Shown here in pieces: positions 46,879-57,217 of a stretch of 63,746 bases of DNA (its first letter is position 1; the number at the start of each line of letters is the position of its first letter). The position numbers and the translations under genes were made by a program. A model generated the notes under the pieces. That model saw only the letters and a program-made list of their open reading frames with translations. It had not been told where the DNA came from and did not search any database. The stretch is from an uncultured Pelagibacteraceae bacterium. Lineage in GTDB: Bacteria; Pseudomonadota; Alphaproteobacteria; Pelagibacterales; Pelagibacteraceae. The stretch spans positions 1 to 63,746 of the forward strand of contig CACBMY010000002.1 of the NCBI GenBank assembly GCA_902540545.1. The letters are read 5' to 3'.

Positions 46879-49047
46879 ATGATCAATTTATTAAAAAGTG
46901 CAATTCATTGCTACCAAAATAAACAATCTGATAAAGCAGAAAAAATTTGTCTAAAAATATTAGATGAGAACCCAAATAATTTTGATGCAATAAATTTATT
47001 AGCAGTGATAAGTTTTCAAAATAGAAATTTTAGCAAATCCATAGAGTTATTTAAAAAAGCTTGTAAAATAAATCCAAATAGAGCTGATTTATATAATAAT
47101 TTATCAATTGCTTTTTTGCAGGAAAAAAAACTTAATGAGGCTATACAATCTTGGGATGAGGCTACAAAATTAAAACCAAATTTTTTTCAGGCTTATTTTG
47201 GCAAGGGTAATGCATACAATGATTTAAAAGATTATCCTAATGCAATAAATAATTTTAATAAAGCTATAGAAATAAAAAAAGATTATAAAGAAGCTTATAA
47301 TAATCTTGGAAGCTTGTATGCAAAATTAAAAGATTATGAAAATGCTAGAATAATTTTTAAAAAAGCAATTTCTATTAAGCCAGTCCACTTTAATGAACAT
47401 AATAATTTGGGTAATATTTATTTTGAAATTAAAAGATATAATGAAGCAATTGAGAATTATGATTTAGCATTAAAAATAAATCCAGATTTTGCTTTAACTT
47501 ATTATAATAAAGCTAAAGTTTTACAAAAAATTAATTTAATAGAAGACTCAGTAATAAATTATAAAAAAGCAATAAGCCTAAATAAAAATTATTCTGAAGC
47601 TTATAAAAATCTTGGGAATATTTATTTAGATTTAAAAACGTTGGATAAATCAATATATAATCATGAAAAAGCTTTAAAAATTAATCCAAGAATTAAATTT
47701 TTGTCAGGGACTATATTTCAATCAAAATGTGGATTATGTGACTGGGATAATTTCGAAAACAACAAAAAAATATTAGAAAAAGAAATTTTGGATAGAAAAA
47801 AATCTGCAAGTCCTTTTTCTGTCCTTTTGCTTTATGACTCTCCGTCCTTACAAATGCAAGCATCAAGTATATATTTAGAAAGTGAATTTGAAAAATCAAA
47901 ATCATTAAAAAAAGAGAGAGACCAAAACAAAAAAATTCGAATAGCTTACTATTCATCTGATTTTCATAACCATGCTACTATGTATTTAATGGCTAATTTG
48001 TTTGAACTTCATGACAAATCAAAATTTGAGATATATGCATTCTCTTTTGGTCCAGATGATAATTCGAAAATAAGAAAAAGAGTAATAAAATCTTTTGACA
48101 AGTTTATTGATGTAAAAGAAAAAACAATTCAAGAAATTGTTAAAATATCAAGAGAGTTAAATATAGATATTGCCATAGATTTAAAAGGTTTTACTAAAGA
48201 CAATAGATTTGAACTTTTTATTGAGAGATGTGCTCCGATACAAATTAGTTACTTAGGTTTCCCTAGTACAACTGGATCTGATTGTATTGATTATTTAATT
48301 GCTGATAAGATGGTAATTCCAGTTCAAAATAAAAAATATTACTCTGAAAAAATTATATATCTACCTAATACATATCAAGTAAATGATTCCACTCTAAGCA
48401 TTTCAGAAAAAGAATTTTCTAGAAAAGAATTTGGATTACCTGAAGATAGTTTTGTTTACTGTTGTTTCAACAACACATATAAAATTCTTCCTGAAATGTT
48501 TCATACATGGATTAAAATTTTAGATAAAGTTCAAAATAGTGTCTTATGGTTATTAGTTGATAATGATATTGTAAAAAATAATCTAAAAAAAATATTAGTT
48601 TCAAAAGGAATTGATCAAGATCGTTTGCTTTTCGCAAATAGAATGATGCATTCGGAGCATCTTGCCAGATTAAAGCTGGCAGACTTATTTTTAGACACAT
48701 ATCCTTGTAATGCACACACAACAGCGAGCGATTCTCTTAGATCGTGTCTTCCAATCATTACACTTAGAGGAAATTCTTTTGCAAGTCGTGTAACTTCAAG
48801 CTTATTATCATCTGTTGGTTTAGATAAACTTATCACTAATACTAAACAAGAATATGAAGAATTAGCTGTAAAAATTGCGACTGAAAATGATTATTTTATT
48901 AAGATAAAAAATGAATTAAAAAATAATATTAAGACCAAGCCTCTATTAAATACTAGAATGTTTACAAAAAATTTAGAGAAAGCATATTTTAATGTCTACG
49001 AAAATTATATTAATAATAAAATACCAGAAACTATTGAGATTAATTAA
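46879..49047 (+). CDS. TPR plus O-GlcNAc transferase-like (SPINDLY/OGT) glycosyltransferase
   Basis: A 722-aa protein. Residues 1-275 contain about seven TPRs (AYNNLGSLYAKLKDYENARIIFKKAI and similar). Residues about 350-700 are GT41: IAYYSSDFHNHATMYLM with the catalytic-region His, ISYLGFPSTTGSDCIDYLIAD, CCFNNTYKILPEMF with the UDP-binding Lys, and FLDTYPCNAHTTASDSL. It probably transfers a sugar from a UDP or GDP donor to Ser/Thr; the target is unknown. It is the third TPR protein in the window. Confidence 0.92.
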   Translation: MINLLKSAIHCYQNKQSDKAEKICLKILDENPNNFDAINLLAVISFQNRNFSKSIELFKKACKINPNRADLYNNLSIAFLQEKKLNEAIQSWDEATKLKPNFFQAYFGKGNAYNDLKDYPNAINNFNKAIEIKKDYKEAYNNLGSLYAKLKDYENARIIFKKAISIKPVHFNEHNNLGNIYFEIKRYNEAIENYDLALKINPDFALTYYNKAKVLQKINLIEDSVINYKKAISLNKNYSEAYKNLGNIYLDLKTLDKSIYNHEKALKINPRIKFLSGTIFQSKCGLCDWDNFENNKKILEKEILDRKKSASPFSVLLLYDSPSLQMQASSIYLESEFEKSKSLKKERDQNKKIRIAYYSSDFHNHATMYLMANLFELHDKSKFEIYAFSFGPDDNSKIRKRVIKSFDKFIDVKEKTIQEIVKISRELNIDIAIDLKGFTKDNRFELFIERCAPIQISYLGFPSTTGSDCIDYLIADKMVIPVQNKKYYSEKIIYLPNTYQVNDSTLSISEKEFSRKEFGLPEDSFVYCCFNNTYKILPEMFHTWIKILDKVQNSVLWLLVDNDIVKNNLKKILVSKGIDQDRLLFANRMMHSEHLARLKLADLFLDTYPCNAHTTASDSLRSCLPIITLRGNSFASRVTSSLLSSVGLDKLITNTKQEYEELAVKIATENDYFIKIKNELKNNIKTKPLLNTRMFTKNLEKAYFNVYENYINNKIPETIEIN

Positions 49048-49056
49048 TTTAATTGT

Positions 49057-50130
49057 TTATAGTTTTACTCCAGCACCTTTCAAAAATTTTGCATTTATAT
49101 CCAGAGGCATTCTTGGATTTGCTTTTAAACTCAATTCATCAAATTGATTATTTTTAAACCTTTCTAGACCCGCCATTGCTATCATAGCTGCATTATCACC
49201 ACACAGTTTAATGTCGGGATAAATTGCTCTAAAATTATTTTCCTCACTTACTTCATTTAATTTATTTCTAATTCCTGTATTAGCTGCAACACCTCCAGCA
49301 ATTACAAAATTATATTTTACCTCCTCATTTATTTTTTTAAATTCTTCAAATGCTTTTTTTGTTTTTACATACAGTATTTCCTCTATTGTTTTTTGAAAAG
49401 ATGCAGCTAAATCAACCTTCTCTTTTTCCAAATTTATTTCTTTCGAAATTTTCAAAATAGCAGTTTTCAACCCAGCAAATGATAGATTGCAACCACCTTT
49501 ATTTATAATCGGTTTAGGTAGTTTAAATTTATATGGATCTCCCTTCTCGGCAAATTTTTCAAGTTTTGGACCACCAGGAAATTCTATTCCTAAAATTTTA
49601 GCAGTCTTATCATATGCCTCTCCAAGTGCATCATCAATTGTTGTTCCTAATCTTCTGTATTTTCCTAATCCATTTACACTGAGATATTGGCTATGACCGC
49701 CTGAAATTAAAAGAAGCAGATAAGGGTATTCTAATTTTTGTTGAAGTTTTGGGCTTAAAGCATGACCTTCTAGATGATTAATTCCTATAAAAGGAACATT
49801 TAAAGAGGAAGATAAAGCTTTTCCAAAATTTAAACCAACACTAAGACAAATAATCAATCCTGGACCGACGGTAGATGCAATAGCTGAAATCTTTCCTAGA
49901 CTAATACCACTCTCTTCAAAAGCTTTTCTTGCTATTAAATTAATTTTTTCAACATGAGACCTTGCTGCAAGTTCTGGAACAACACCACCAAATTCTTTGT
50001 GAATATCAAATTGGCTCGATACTATATTCGATAAAATTTTTGGTATTCCACTCTCTTGATCTTGAATAATTGAAATTGCTGTTTCATCACAACTTGTCTC
50101 AATTCCTAATATTATTGGATTTTTAGTCAT
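49057..50130 (-). CDS. tsaD: tRNA N6-threonylcarbamoyladenosine synthase TsaD
   Basis: A 357-aa ASKHA-fold enzyme that makes t6A37. It has ILGIETSCDETAISI, the metal site INHLEGHALSP (HxExH), LLLISGGHSQYL and FVIAGGVAANTGIR. It is divergent from hemC with a 58-bp gap, a common alphaproteobacterial arrangement. Confidence 0.98.
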   Translation of the reverse strand: MTKNPIILGIETSCDETAISIIQDQESGIPKILSNIVSSQFDIHKEFGGVVPELAARSHVEKINLIARKAFEESGISLGKISAIASTVGPGLIICLSVGLNFGKALSSSLNVPFIGINHLEGHALSPKLQQKLEYPYLLLLISGGHSQYLSVNGLGKYRRLGTTIDDALGEAYDKTAKILGIEFPGGPKLEKFAEKGDPYKFKLPKPIINKGGCNLSFAGLKTAILKISKEINLEKEKVDLAASFQKTIEEILYVKTKKAFEEFKKINEEVKYNFVIAGGVAANTGIRNKLNEVSEENNFRAIYPDIKLCGDNAAMIAMAGLERFKNNQFDELSLKANPRMPLDINAKFLKGAGVKL

Positions 50131-50188
50131 AAATTTTTTTTTATAATTAATACAATTAAACTATAAGAATGTAATAAAAATAAGTTTT

Positions 50189-51100
50189 ATGAAAAGAACA
50201 AATATAGTTATTGGAACTCGCGGAAGTAAGTTAGCAATGATTTACGCAGAAAATGTGAAAAATGAACTAAAAAAATACTTTCCAAACAAGATTGAATTAA
50301 AAAAAATAGTAACAACAGGTGATCAAAAACAAGATGAAAGATTGTCAGAAATAGGTGGCAAAGGATTATTCTCAACACAAATTGAAAAAGAGTTAATTAA
50401 CAAAAGCATAGATATTGCTGTTCATGCACTCAAAGATATGCCTTCTATAGAAACAAACAATTTAATAACAAATAATTTTTTAAAAAGAAATTCTCCCAAT
50501 GAAATCTTAATTAGTAAAAATAACATAAAATTTGAAGATTTAGAACCTGACTCTGTAATCGGAACTTCATCATATAGAAGAGAGTATCAGCTTAAAAAAA
50601 AAAGATCTGATCTAAAATACAAATTAATTAGAGGAAATGTTGATACAAGAATTCGAAAATTAGAAAAAGGTGATTACGACGCAATACTTCTCTCAAAAGC
50701 TGGAGTCGACTCGTTAAAACTTGAGCACAAAATTTCACAAGAATTTAGTATTGACGAACTTATACCCTGTGCTGGACAAGGAATTATAGCAATTCAATGT
50801 AGAGAAGACGATAATGAGATTAAAAAATTACTTGAGAATATTAATGATCAAGACACAAGAACTGTTGCAAATGCAGAAAGAGAAGTTTTAAAAGTTCTTG
50901 AAGGAGATTGTGACACCGCAGTCGGTGTATTTGCAAAATCAAATGGTGAAAAAGTAGATTTATTATCTGAACTATTTTCTGTGGATGGAAAACATAGGTA
51001 TTTTATAAAAAAAAGTGTTAAAAAAGATAATATTAATTCTACTAGTAGAATGGTGGGAGAAGAGCTTAAATTACAATCAAAAGGTTCTTATAAAAAGTAA
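50189..51100 (+). CDS. hemC: Porphobilinogen deaminase (hydroxymethylbilane synthase)
   Basis: A 303-aa HemC with IGTRGSKLAMIYAE, GGKGLFSTQIEKEL, VHALKDMPS, RGNVDTRIRKLE, IPCAGQGIIAIQCR, and the dipyrromethane-binding Cys in EGDCDTAVG. It polymerises four PBG. hemD follows after 1 nt. Confidence 0.97.
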   Translation: MKRTNIVIGTRGSKLAMIYAENVKNELKKYFPNKIELKKIVTTGDQKQDERLSEIGGKGLFSTQIEKELINKSIDIAVHALKDMPSIETNNLITNNFLKRNSPNEILISKNNIKFEDLEPDSVIGTSSYRREYQLKKKRSDLKYKLIRGNVDTRIRKLEKGDYDAILLSKAGVDSLKLEHKISQEFSIDELIPCAGQGIIAIQCREDDNEIKKLLENINDQDTRTVANAEREVLKVLEGDCDTAVGVFAKSNGEKVDLLSELFSVDGKHRYFIKKSVKKDNINSTSRMVGEELKLQSKGSYKK

Positions 51101-51101
51101 A

Positions 51102-51800
51102 ATGCATATTTTATTAACCAGACCATTAGATGATAGTAAAGAATTAATTTTAAAATTTACTTCGATGAAACATAAAGTTTCACACTTACCCTTATTACAA
51201 ATAAAAAAAATAGATACACAAGAAATAGATTTTAGCCAATTCAAAGGTGTTATTTTTACGAGCGCTAATTCTTTAAAAAATTTAAATATTTCAAAAATAG
51301 ATAAAAAAATAATTTGTTTTTGTGTTGGTCTTGCAACAGAAAGAAAGGCAAAAGAAGTAGGCTTTCAAAATATTTTCTGTGCTGAGGGTAATGTAAATAA
51401 TCTTAAAGAATTAATTTTACAAAACTTTGACCCAAAGATTGGACCAATGGCCTACATTAGTGGTGAAATTGTTTCTTATAATCTTGATAAAGATTTAATT
51501 TCAGAAAATTATGTCATAAAGAGAATTATAAATTATACTGCAGTACCTAATGAAAATTTAAGTGATGACTTTCTAAGAGATATCAAATCTTCTGTGCCAG
51601 AAATTGTTTACATATATTCTGAAAATAGTGCGAAGACATTTTTTACGTTAATAAAAAAATATAATTTAGATAATATTTGGATGGAAACTAACCTAATGTG
51701 TATGGGTGAAAAAGCATCATCAGCATTGAATGACATAAAATGGAAAAAAATTTTTCTTTTTAACCCTGGTGAAGAGGAGTTTTTGCTATATAAAATTTAA
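51102..51800 (+). CDS. hemD: Uroporphyrinogen-III synthase
   Basis: About 232 aa from ATG 51102 (MHILLTRPLDDSKE); the track start at 51015 lies inside hemC. HemD is poorly conserved. The opening LLTRP, the GVIFTSANSLKNL stretch and YIYSENSAKTFF fit the two-domain fold. It closes hydroxymethylbilane to uroporphyrinogen III, the substrate of HemE at 13 kb. Confidence 0.9.
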   Translation: MHILLTRPLDDSKELILKFTSMKHKVSHLPLLQIKKIDTQEIDFSQFKGVIFTSANSLKNLNISKIDKKIICFCVGLATERKAKEVGFQNIFCAEGNVNNLKELILQNFDPKIGPMAYISGEIVSYNLDKDLISENYVIKRIINYTAVPNENLSDDFLRDIKSSVPEIVYIYSENSAKTFFTLIKKYNLDNIWMETNLMCMGEKASSALNDIKWKKIFLFNPGEEEFLLYKI

Positions 51801-51802
51801 AA

Positions 51803-52888
51803 ATGGACGTTTTAAATAAACTAAATGAGTTATTTTTATCTGTATGGAAGCAGGGAATTCTTGGTGTAGATTTCTTTCAGATAATAGTGGGTCTTGGAAT
51901 ATTTGTATTATTTTTAATATTTAGAGGTCTAATTAGCAAACTCGTAATAAAAAAATTAGAATTAATTTCAAAAAGAACAACCAATAAATTAGATGATACG
52001 TTTGTAAAATCCATGGAGGGCCCTGCTAGGTTTCTTCCAATTGTTCTTGGTGTCTTTTTTGCCAGTTACTATATGTCATTTGATAATGAGACTAGGGGTT
52101 TCATAGATAACGTTAACAGAACTTTAATAACAATTTTAATATTTTGGATAATACATCAGATAATTGAGCCTATATCATATATTTTAAGTGGATTAGATAA
52201 AGTCCTGACAAAAGAATTAATAGGCTGGATTATAAAGTCTCTTAAAATTTTAATTTTTATTTTAGGTGCAGCCGCTGTTCTTGAGTTATGGGGAATCAAA
52301 ATTGGACCAATAATTGCAGGATTAGGTTTATTTGGAGTAGCAGTAGCATTAGGCGCACAGGATTTATTTAAAAATTTAATCTCCGGAATTTTAGTTTTAG
52401 TTGAAAAAAGATTTAGAATTGGTGATTGGATTAAAGTTGATGGAGTTATCGAAGGAGTTGTTGAGAACATTGGATTTAGATCAACTGTTATAAGAAAATT
52501 TGATAAATCACTGGCAATTATTCCTAATTTTCAATTTGCGGAAAATGCAGTGATAAATAACACAAGAAAGACTAACTGGGCTATTAGTTGGATAATAACT
52601 CTTCAATATGACACTACTATTGATCAATTGAAAACAATAAGAGACGAAATTGAAGATCACATAAACAAAGGTGACGATTATGACCAATCTGTAGGAGTCG
52701 CTGTAAGAATTGATAAATTTTCAGATAGCTCGATTGATATGTATGTTAGATGTTTTACAAAAACAAATAGTTGGACTAATTATTTAAAAGTAAAAGAAAA
52801 TTTGGCACTTGAAATAAAAAAAATTGTTGAAGGCAAGGGAGCTGCCTTTGCATTTCCAAGCCAGTCTATCTATGTTGAAAAAAAATGA
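51803..52888 (+). CDS. MscS-family mechanosensitive channel
   Basis: A 361-aa protein with four N-terminal TM helices. The pore helix and beta domain of MscS follow: GPIIAGLGLFGVAVALGAQDLFKNLISGILVLVEKRFRIGDWI, then EGVVENIGFRSTVIRKFDKSLAIIPN. It releases solutes on osmotic downshock. It lies 2 nt after hemD and overlaps yggT by 4 nt. Confidence 0.94.
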   Translation: MDVLNKLNELFLSVWKQGILGVDFFQIIVGLGIFVLFLIFRGLISKLVIKKLELISKRTTNKLDDTFVKSMEGPARFLPIVLGVFFASYYMSFDNETRGFIDNVNRTLITILIFWIIHQIIEPISYILSGLDKVLTKELIGWIIKSLKILIFILGAAAVLELWGIKIGPIIAGLGLFGVAVALGAQDLFKNLISGILVLVEKRFRIGDWIKVDGVIEGVVENIGFRSTVIRKFDKSLAIIPNFQFAENAVINNTRKTNWAISWIITLQYDTTIDQLKTIRDEIEDHINKGDDYDQSVGVAVRIDKFSDSSIDMYVRCFTKTNSWTNYLKVKENLALEIKKIVEGKGAAFAFPSQSIYVEKK

Positions 52889-53175
52889 TCGCTATATTTT
52901 ATTTAGCTCTTCAAATTTTAAAACTTTATTCATATGTTGTAATTGCCAATGTCGTTATAAGTTGGTTGGTTGCTTTTAATGTAATAAATACAAGCAATCG
53001 GTTTGTATATTTAATATTAGATTTCACTTATAAAATGACAGAACCAATTTTAATGAGAATTAGAAGATTTTTACCTAACCTTGGTGCATTTGATATTTCT
53101 CCTATCGTACTTCTTTTGTTGATATGGTTCATAGAAATGTGTATGAAACTCTACATTGCACCACTAATATTTTAA
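52885..53175 (+). CDS. yggT: YggT-family membrane protein
   Basis: A 96-aa protein with two TM helices and the YggT pattern KLYSYVVIANVVISWLVAFNVIN, TEPILMRIRRFLPNLGAFDISPIVLLLLIWF. Function is unclear; it is linked to osmotic or potassium tolerance or cell shape in some bacteria. It overlaps mscS by 4 nt and lies 3 nt before folD. Confidence 0.93.
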   Translation: MIAIFYLALQILKLYSYVVIANVVISWLVAFNVINTSNRFVYLILDFTYKMTEPILMRIRRFLPNLGAFDISPIVLLLLIWFIEMCMKLYIAPLIF

Positions 53176-53178
53176 TAA

Positions 53179-54024
53179 ATGATTTTAATTGATGGAAAAA
53201 AAGCTGCTGCCGATTTAAGAGAAGAGCTCAAGAAAGAAGTCTTATCTTTAAAAGATAAGCATAACAAAGTACCAGGTTTAACAGTTGTATTGATCGGTGA
53301 TTTAGCACCTAGTCAAATTTATGTTAGAAATAAAGAGAAATCTGCCAATGAAGTGGGCCTTAAATCAGAGGTGATTAGATACCCTGAAAGTGTTGAAGAA
53401 AGTGAAGTTTTAAAAAAAATCGATGAACTTAATAATGACGATTCCGTTTCAGGAATTTTAGTTCAGCTCCCACTTCCTAAACATATTGATAAACAAAAAG
53501 TTATAGAGGCAATTATGCCAGAGAAAGATGTAGATGGATTTCATCCCATGAATGTAGGTAATCTGTCCTCAGGTTATGAAAGTTCTATTCCATGCACTCC
53601 TTTAGGTTGTTATTTATTAATAAAAAAAATTGAACCAAACCTTAATGGAAAAAAGGCTGTAATTGTCGGAAGATCAAATTTAAATGGCAAGCCAATGACA
53701 CAGTTGTTGTTGAAAGAAAATTGCACAGTTACAATTACTCATTCAAAAACAACTGATCTTAAAGGTGAATGTTTAAAAGGAGATATTATAGTTGCTGCTG
53801 TTGGGATCCCTGAGCTTGTAAAAGGTGATTGGGTTAAAAAAGATGCAATTGTGATTGACGTTGGTATTAATAAAACTGAAAACGGCCTAGTTGGCGATGT
53901 TGCATTTGATGAAGTATCAAAAGTTGCAAAAGCATTAACCCCAGTTCCAGGTGGAGTCGGACCTATGACTATTGCATGTTTGCTTAAAAATACAATTGAA
54001 TGTTTTAAAAGAGCGAATAAATAA
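53179..54024 (+). CDS. folD: Bifunctional methylenetetrahydrofolate dehydrogenase/cyclohydrolase
   Basis: A 281-aa FolD with SQIYVRNKEKSANEVGL (catalytic Lys region), GILVQLPLPKHID, PEKDVDGFHPMNVG, IPCTPLGC, VGRSNLNGKPM and TPVPGGVGPMTIA. It interconverts methylene- and formyl-THF, supplying the formyl donor for PurH. It converges with the ABC permease gene (6-nt gap). Confidence 0.97.
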   Translation: MILIDGKKAAADLREELKKEVLSLKDKHNKVPGLTVVLIGDLAPSQIYVRNKEKSANEVGLKSEVIRYPESVEESEVLKKIDELNNDDSVSGILVQLPLPKHIDKQKVIEAIMPEKDVDGFHPMNVGNLSSGYESSIPCTPLGCYLLIKKIEPNLNGKKAVIVGRSNLNGKPMTQLLLKENCTVTITHSKTTDLKGECLKGDIIVAAVGIPELVKGDWVKKDAIVIDVGINKTENGLVGDVAFDEVSKVAKALTPVPGGVGPMTIACLLKNTIECFKRANK

Positions 54025-54030
54025 AATTTA

Positions 54031-56568
54031 CTATTGATTTCTTATTAATGGATAAACTTTAGGACTTAAGTATTTAAGATTAGTTAGCATAATTAAAATC
54101 AAGGTCACAGCTCCTATAGAGGCACCAAGGTAAATTAAAACTTTAAAATCAAATTGCCAAACTAATTCAAAAATATTCTCCATAATAAATTTTGATCCAA
54201 TTACTGCAAAAAAAATTGCAATTAATATTACTGACATAAAAATAATTATAAATTCTATCAAAGATGAAAATATAATTTCTTTTTTTGAAAAACCTAAAAT
54301 TTTAAATACAAGATTTTGGTACTCTTTTACTTTTCCTTGGACCATTATAGCACTTGAGATAACAATCAATCCAATGACAATTGTTACACCAGAAATTAGG
54401 GTTACAGCTATGAAGACTTTATTTAAAACTAATGTTACTTTGTTTAAGTAATCAGCAATTTTTATCATAGACAAACTAGGTAATACTTCTAACATTTTGG
54501 TTTCATCAAAATTATCTGGATTTTTAAATTTAGCAGTTGCTAAATATTCATGAGGAATTTTTTTTGCAAATTGTGGATTAAATAACATGGCAAAATTAAT
54601 ACTTAGATCACGATAATCAACTTCTCTAAAATTAACTATTTCTCCATCAATTTCTCGACCATAAATGTTTAAAGTAAAAATATCCCCCAACTCAATATTA
54701 AAATCTTTAGCCACTTTTGCATCAAGTGATATCTGAAGTTGGTCAGGTTTAGATAAATCCCACCATTCTCCTTTTAAAATTGGGTTATCTTTTGGTATAT
54801 TTTCAACCCAAGAGGATCTTCTTTCACTTCCAATTACCCAATAGCTATCATTATCTGGTTTAATATAGCTATTTGGATTCACACCATTAATTTTTACAAT
54901 TCCGGAAGAAACCATAGGCACTATTTCAATGTTCGCATCAGGGTTCATTTTGTAAACACCTTGTTCAAATTTTTTCTTTTCACCTTTTTGAATTCCAACA
55001 AAAAAATAATCAGGTGCAATATCTGGAATAGATCTTGCAATTTCTCTTTTAAAATTTGTTCCAACTAAAGCTAAAGTTAATAATAAAGTTACACCTAAGC
55101 CTAAAGACATAATTGTAATAGGCGTGATACTTTTTGTTTGAGTTATATTTTTTATCGATACTTTTAAAGAGATATTTGAAATAAAATTAAACTTTTTCAG
55201 TAAATAAATTATAATTTTAGAAAGTAAAAAAAATACAATGAGACATACAAAAAAAGCCAGAAAATAACCCAAGCTATATGAAGGTCTTTCAGATCCTAGT
55301 GTAAACAATAAAACTAAAAATGATAACAAGATAAAACTCAAAATAACTGACTTTTTTGAGTAATAAAATTGCAGGTTTTGGAATACATTTCTAAATAGGT
55401 TTGATGCTTTAACTTGATCAATTGAACTTATTGTTGGTATTGAAAAAATTATAAGAACTAACAAACCTACAATAAATATTTTTATAAAATTAATTAAAGA
55501 GAATTTCGGATAAACATTTAATCCCAACCCATCAGATAAATATTTATCTGCAATTGGCACAATTAAAAAACTTGAGCCATAAGAAATTACAGTAATAATA
55601 AATAATAATATTAATAATTGAAGATAATAAAGTGTTTTTATATTCCCTGAATAAAATCCTACAGCTTTTCTTACAGCTATAGACATATTATTCTGGTTTA
55701 TAAATGACAACAATGTATTAGCGATACCTATTCCAGCAATTAACATTGCACTAATTGAAACTAAAGAGAGAAATTGGGAAAAATTATTAATTATCCTTTT
55801 TAAGCCACTAGCTGAATTTTCTGGAAATCTAAGTTTTACTTTTTGGTCATCTTTAAAAATATCTTTGATCTTACTTTCTATTTTTTCTGGATCATCACTT
55901 GGTTTAAACTTTACTTTATATTCATAATTTAAAAAACTACCTATTCCATTTAGTTTTAGTATCTCTAAAGTTTGTTTTCCTGCTAATGCCCAATCTCCAA
56001 AAGCTACAAACCCACTTACATCTGGTACAGATTTTATAATTCCAACAACTATGAAGCTTTGATCTTGTACCTTAACTTTGTCATTTATTTTTATCTTTAA
56101 GGTTTTCGATAAACTTTCATTAATCAAAATTGTCTTGGGTTCTTTTTGCATTCTTTCATAAGCATCTTCTGGCTCATAAACAACTTCACCGTATAACGGA
56201 TATTTTTCATCAACTGTTTTAATTCTTGTAAATATCGATTTATTTTTTTCTCTGCCTGTCGTAGAAAGCATCGTACTGAACTCTATCATTTGTGAGACAG
56301 TTGAAAATTCCTTTACTTTATTGACTAAAGTAAGATCCCCCTGATTACGGTTATAATCGATTTCGAGATCTCCACCCAAAAGAACTTTTGCATTATCATT
56401 AAGCTCTTTTTTTAAACTATCTTCGATTGTAAAAATAGCACTTAAAATAAAAAGACTGATAAACAGCGTTACAATAATGCTTGAAATTTTTTTATAATTT
56501 CTGCTTAAATCCTTTAAAGCATATTTGAATATTAAACTTGACTCCGAAGGATTATTTAATTTTTCCAT
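54031..56568 (-). CDS. ABC transporter permease, YbbP/FtsX-like (MacB-type)
   Basis: An 845-aa protein with two FtsX-type domains and about ten TM helices, plus large periplasmic loops. Recognisable parts are LIAGIGIANTLLSFINQN (FtsX core), NITQTKSITPITIMSLGLGVTLLLTLALVG and the final AVTLILIMLTNLKYLSPKVYPLI. It is the type VII-like (mechanotransmission) permease partner of the YbbA-type ATPase. It is next to tesA as in E. coli ybbA-ybbP, where it is thought to handle lipids or hydrophobic compounds. Confidence 0.9.
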   Translation of the reverse strand: MEKLNNPSESSLIFKYALKDLSRNYKKISSIIVTLFISLFILSAIFTIEDSLKKELNDNAKVLLGGDLEIDYNRNQGDLTLVNKVKEFSTVSQMIEFSTMLSTTGREKNKSIFTRIKTVDEKYPLYGEVVYEPEDAYERMQKEPKTILINESLSKTLKIKINDKVKVQDQSFIVVGIIKSVPDVSGFVAFGDWALAGKQTLEILKLNGIGSFLNYEYKVKFKPSDDPEKIESKIKDIFKDDQKVKLRFPENSASGLKRIINNFSQFLSLVSISAMLIAGIGIANTLLSFINQNNMSIAVRKAVGFYSGNIKTLYYLQLLILLFIITVISYGSSFLIVPIADKYLSDGLGLNVYPKFSLINFIKIFIVGLLVLIIFSIPTISSIDQVKASNLFRNVFQNLQFYYSKKSVILSFILLSFLVLLFTLGSERPSYSLGYFLAFFVCLIVFFLLSKIIIYLLKKFNFISNISLKVSIKNITQTKSITPITIMSLGLGVTLLLTLALVGTNFKREIARSIPDIAPDYFFVGIQKGEKKKFEQGVYKMNPDANIEIVPMVSSGIVKINGVNPNSYIKPDNDSYWVIGSERRSSWVENIPKDNPILKGEWWDLSKPDQLQISLDAKVAKDFNIELGDIFTLNIYGREIDGEIVNFREVDYRDLSINFAMLFNPQFAKKIPHEYLATAKFKNPDNFDETKMLEVLPSLSMIKIADYLNKVTLVLNKVFIAVTLISGVTIVIGLIVISSAIMVQGKVKEYQNLVFKILGFSKKEIIFSSLIEFIIIFMSVILIAIFFAVIGSKFIMENIFELVWQFDFKVLIYLGASIGAVTLILIMLTNLKYLSPKVYPLIRNQ

Positions 56569-57217
56569 CTTTGATTTTAATTTTTCGTTTTGCTTTGTCT
56601 GCTAATTTTGGATCATGTGTCACCATTATTAAAGAAGACCCTTCTTCTTTGACGTATTTAAATAAAATTTCAGAGATCATTATAGAGTTTTCGGTATCTA
56701 GGTTACCAGTTGGTTCATCAGCTAAAATCAAATCTGGTTTCATTGCAATAGCTCTTGCAATCGCCACACGTTGTTGCTCTCCGCCAGATAATTGACTTGG
56801 AAGATTATTAAATCTATGTTTTAGACCAAATCGATCTAATAAACTTTTTGCTTCTTTCTCAGGATTTTTAAATTCATTAAGTTCAAGTGTTAAAGCTACA
56901 TTTTCAACAGCTGTATAATTTGGAATTAAATAGAAAGATTGAAATATAATTCCTATATTTTGCTTTCTAATTTCAGATACTTCGTCTTCATTAAGATTAG
57001 TTATTTCCCTGTCTTGAAATATAATTTTCCCTGAGGTTGGACGTTCTAGTCCACCAATTAACATAATCAAGCTTGTTTTTCCTGACCCACTTTCTCCAAC
57101 CACAGACACAGTTTCTTTTTTTTTTATAGTTAAATCAATATTTTTTAAAACATTGATATTGTCCTTCCCAGTTTGGTATTTGAGATTTATTTTTTTTAAT
57201 TTAAGAAGTGTATTCAT
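56552..57217 (-). CDS. ABC transporter ATPase, YbbA/LolD-type
   Basis: 221 aa from ATG 57217 (MNTLLKLKKINLKYQTG); the track adds 16 residues reading back into tesA. Walker A GESGSGKTSL, Q-loop IGIIFQSFYL, signature LSGGEQQRVAIARA, Walker B LILADEPTGNLD, and MVTHDP all fit a MacB/LolD ATPase. It overlaps the permease by 17 nt. Its start codon overlaps the tesA start codon head to head in CATG. Confidence 0.95.
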   Translation of the reverse strand: MNTLLKLKKINLKYQTGKDNINVLKNIDLTIKKKETVSVVGESGSGKTSLIMLIGGLERPTSGKIIFQDREITNLNEDEVSEIRKQNIGIIFQSFYLIPNYTAVENVALTLELNEFKNPEKEAKSLLDRFGLKHRFNNLPSQLSGGEQQRVAIARAIAMKPDLILADEPTGNLDTENSIMISEILFKYVKEEGSSLIMVTHDPKLADKAKRKIKIKDGKIK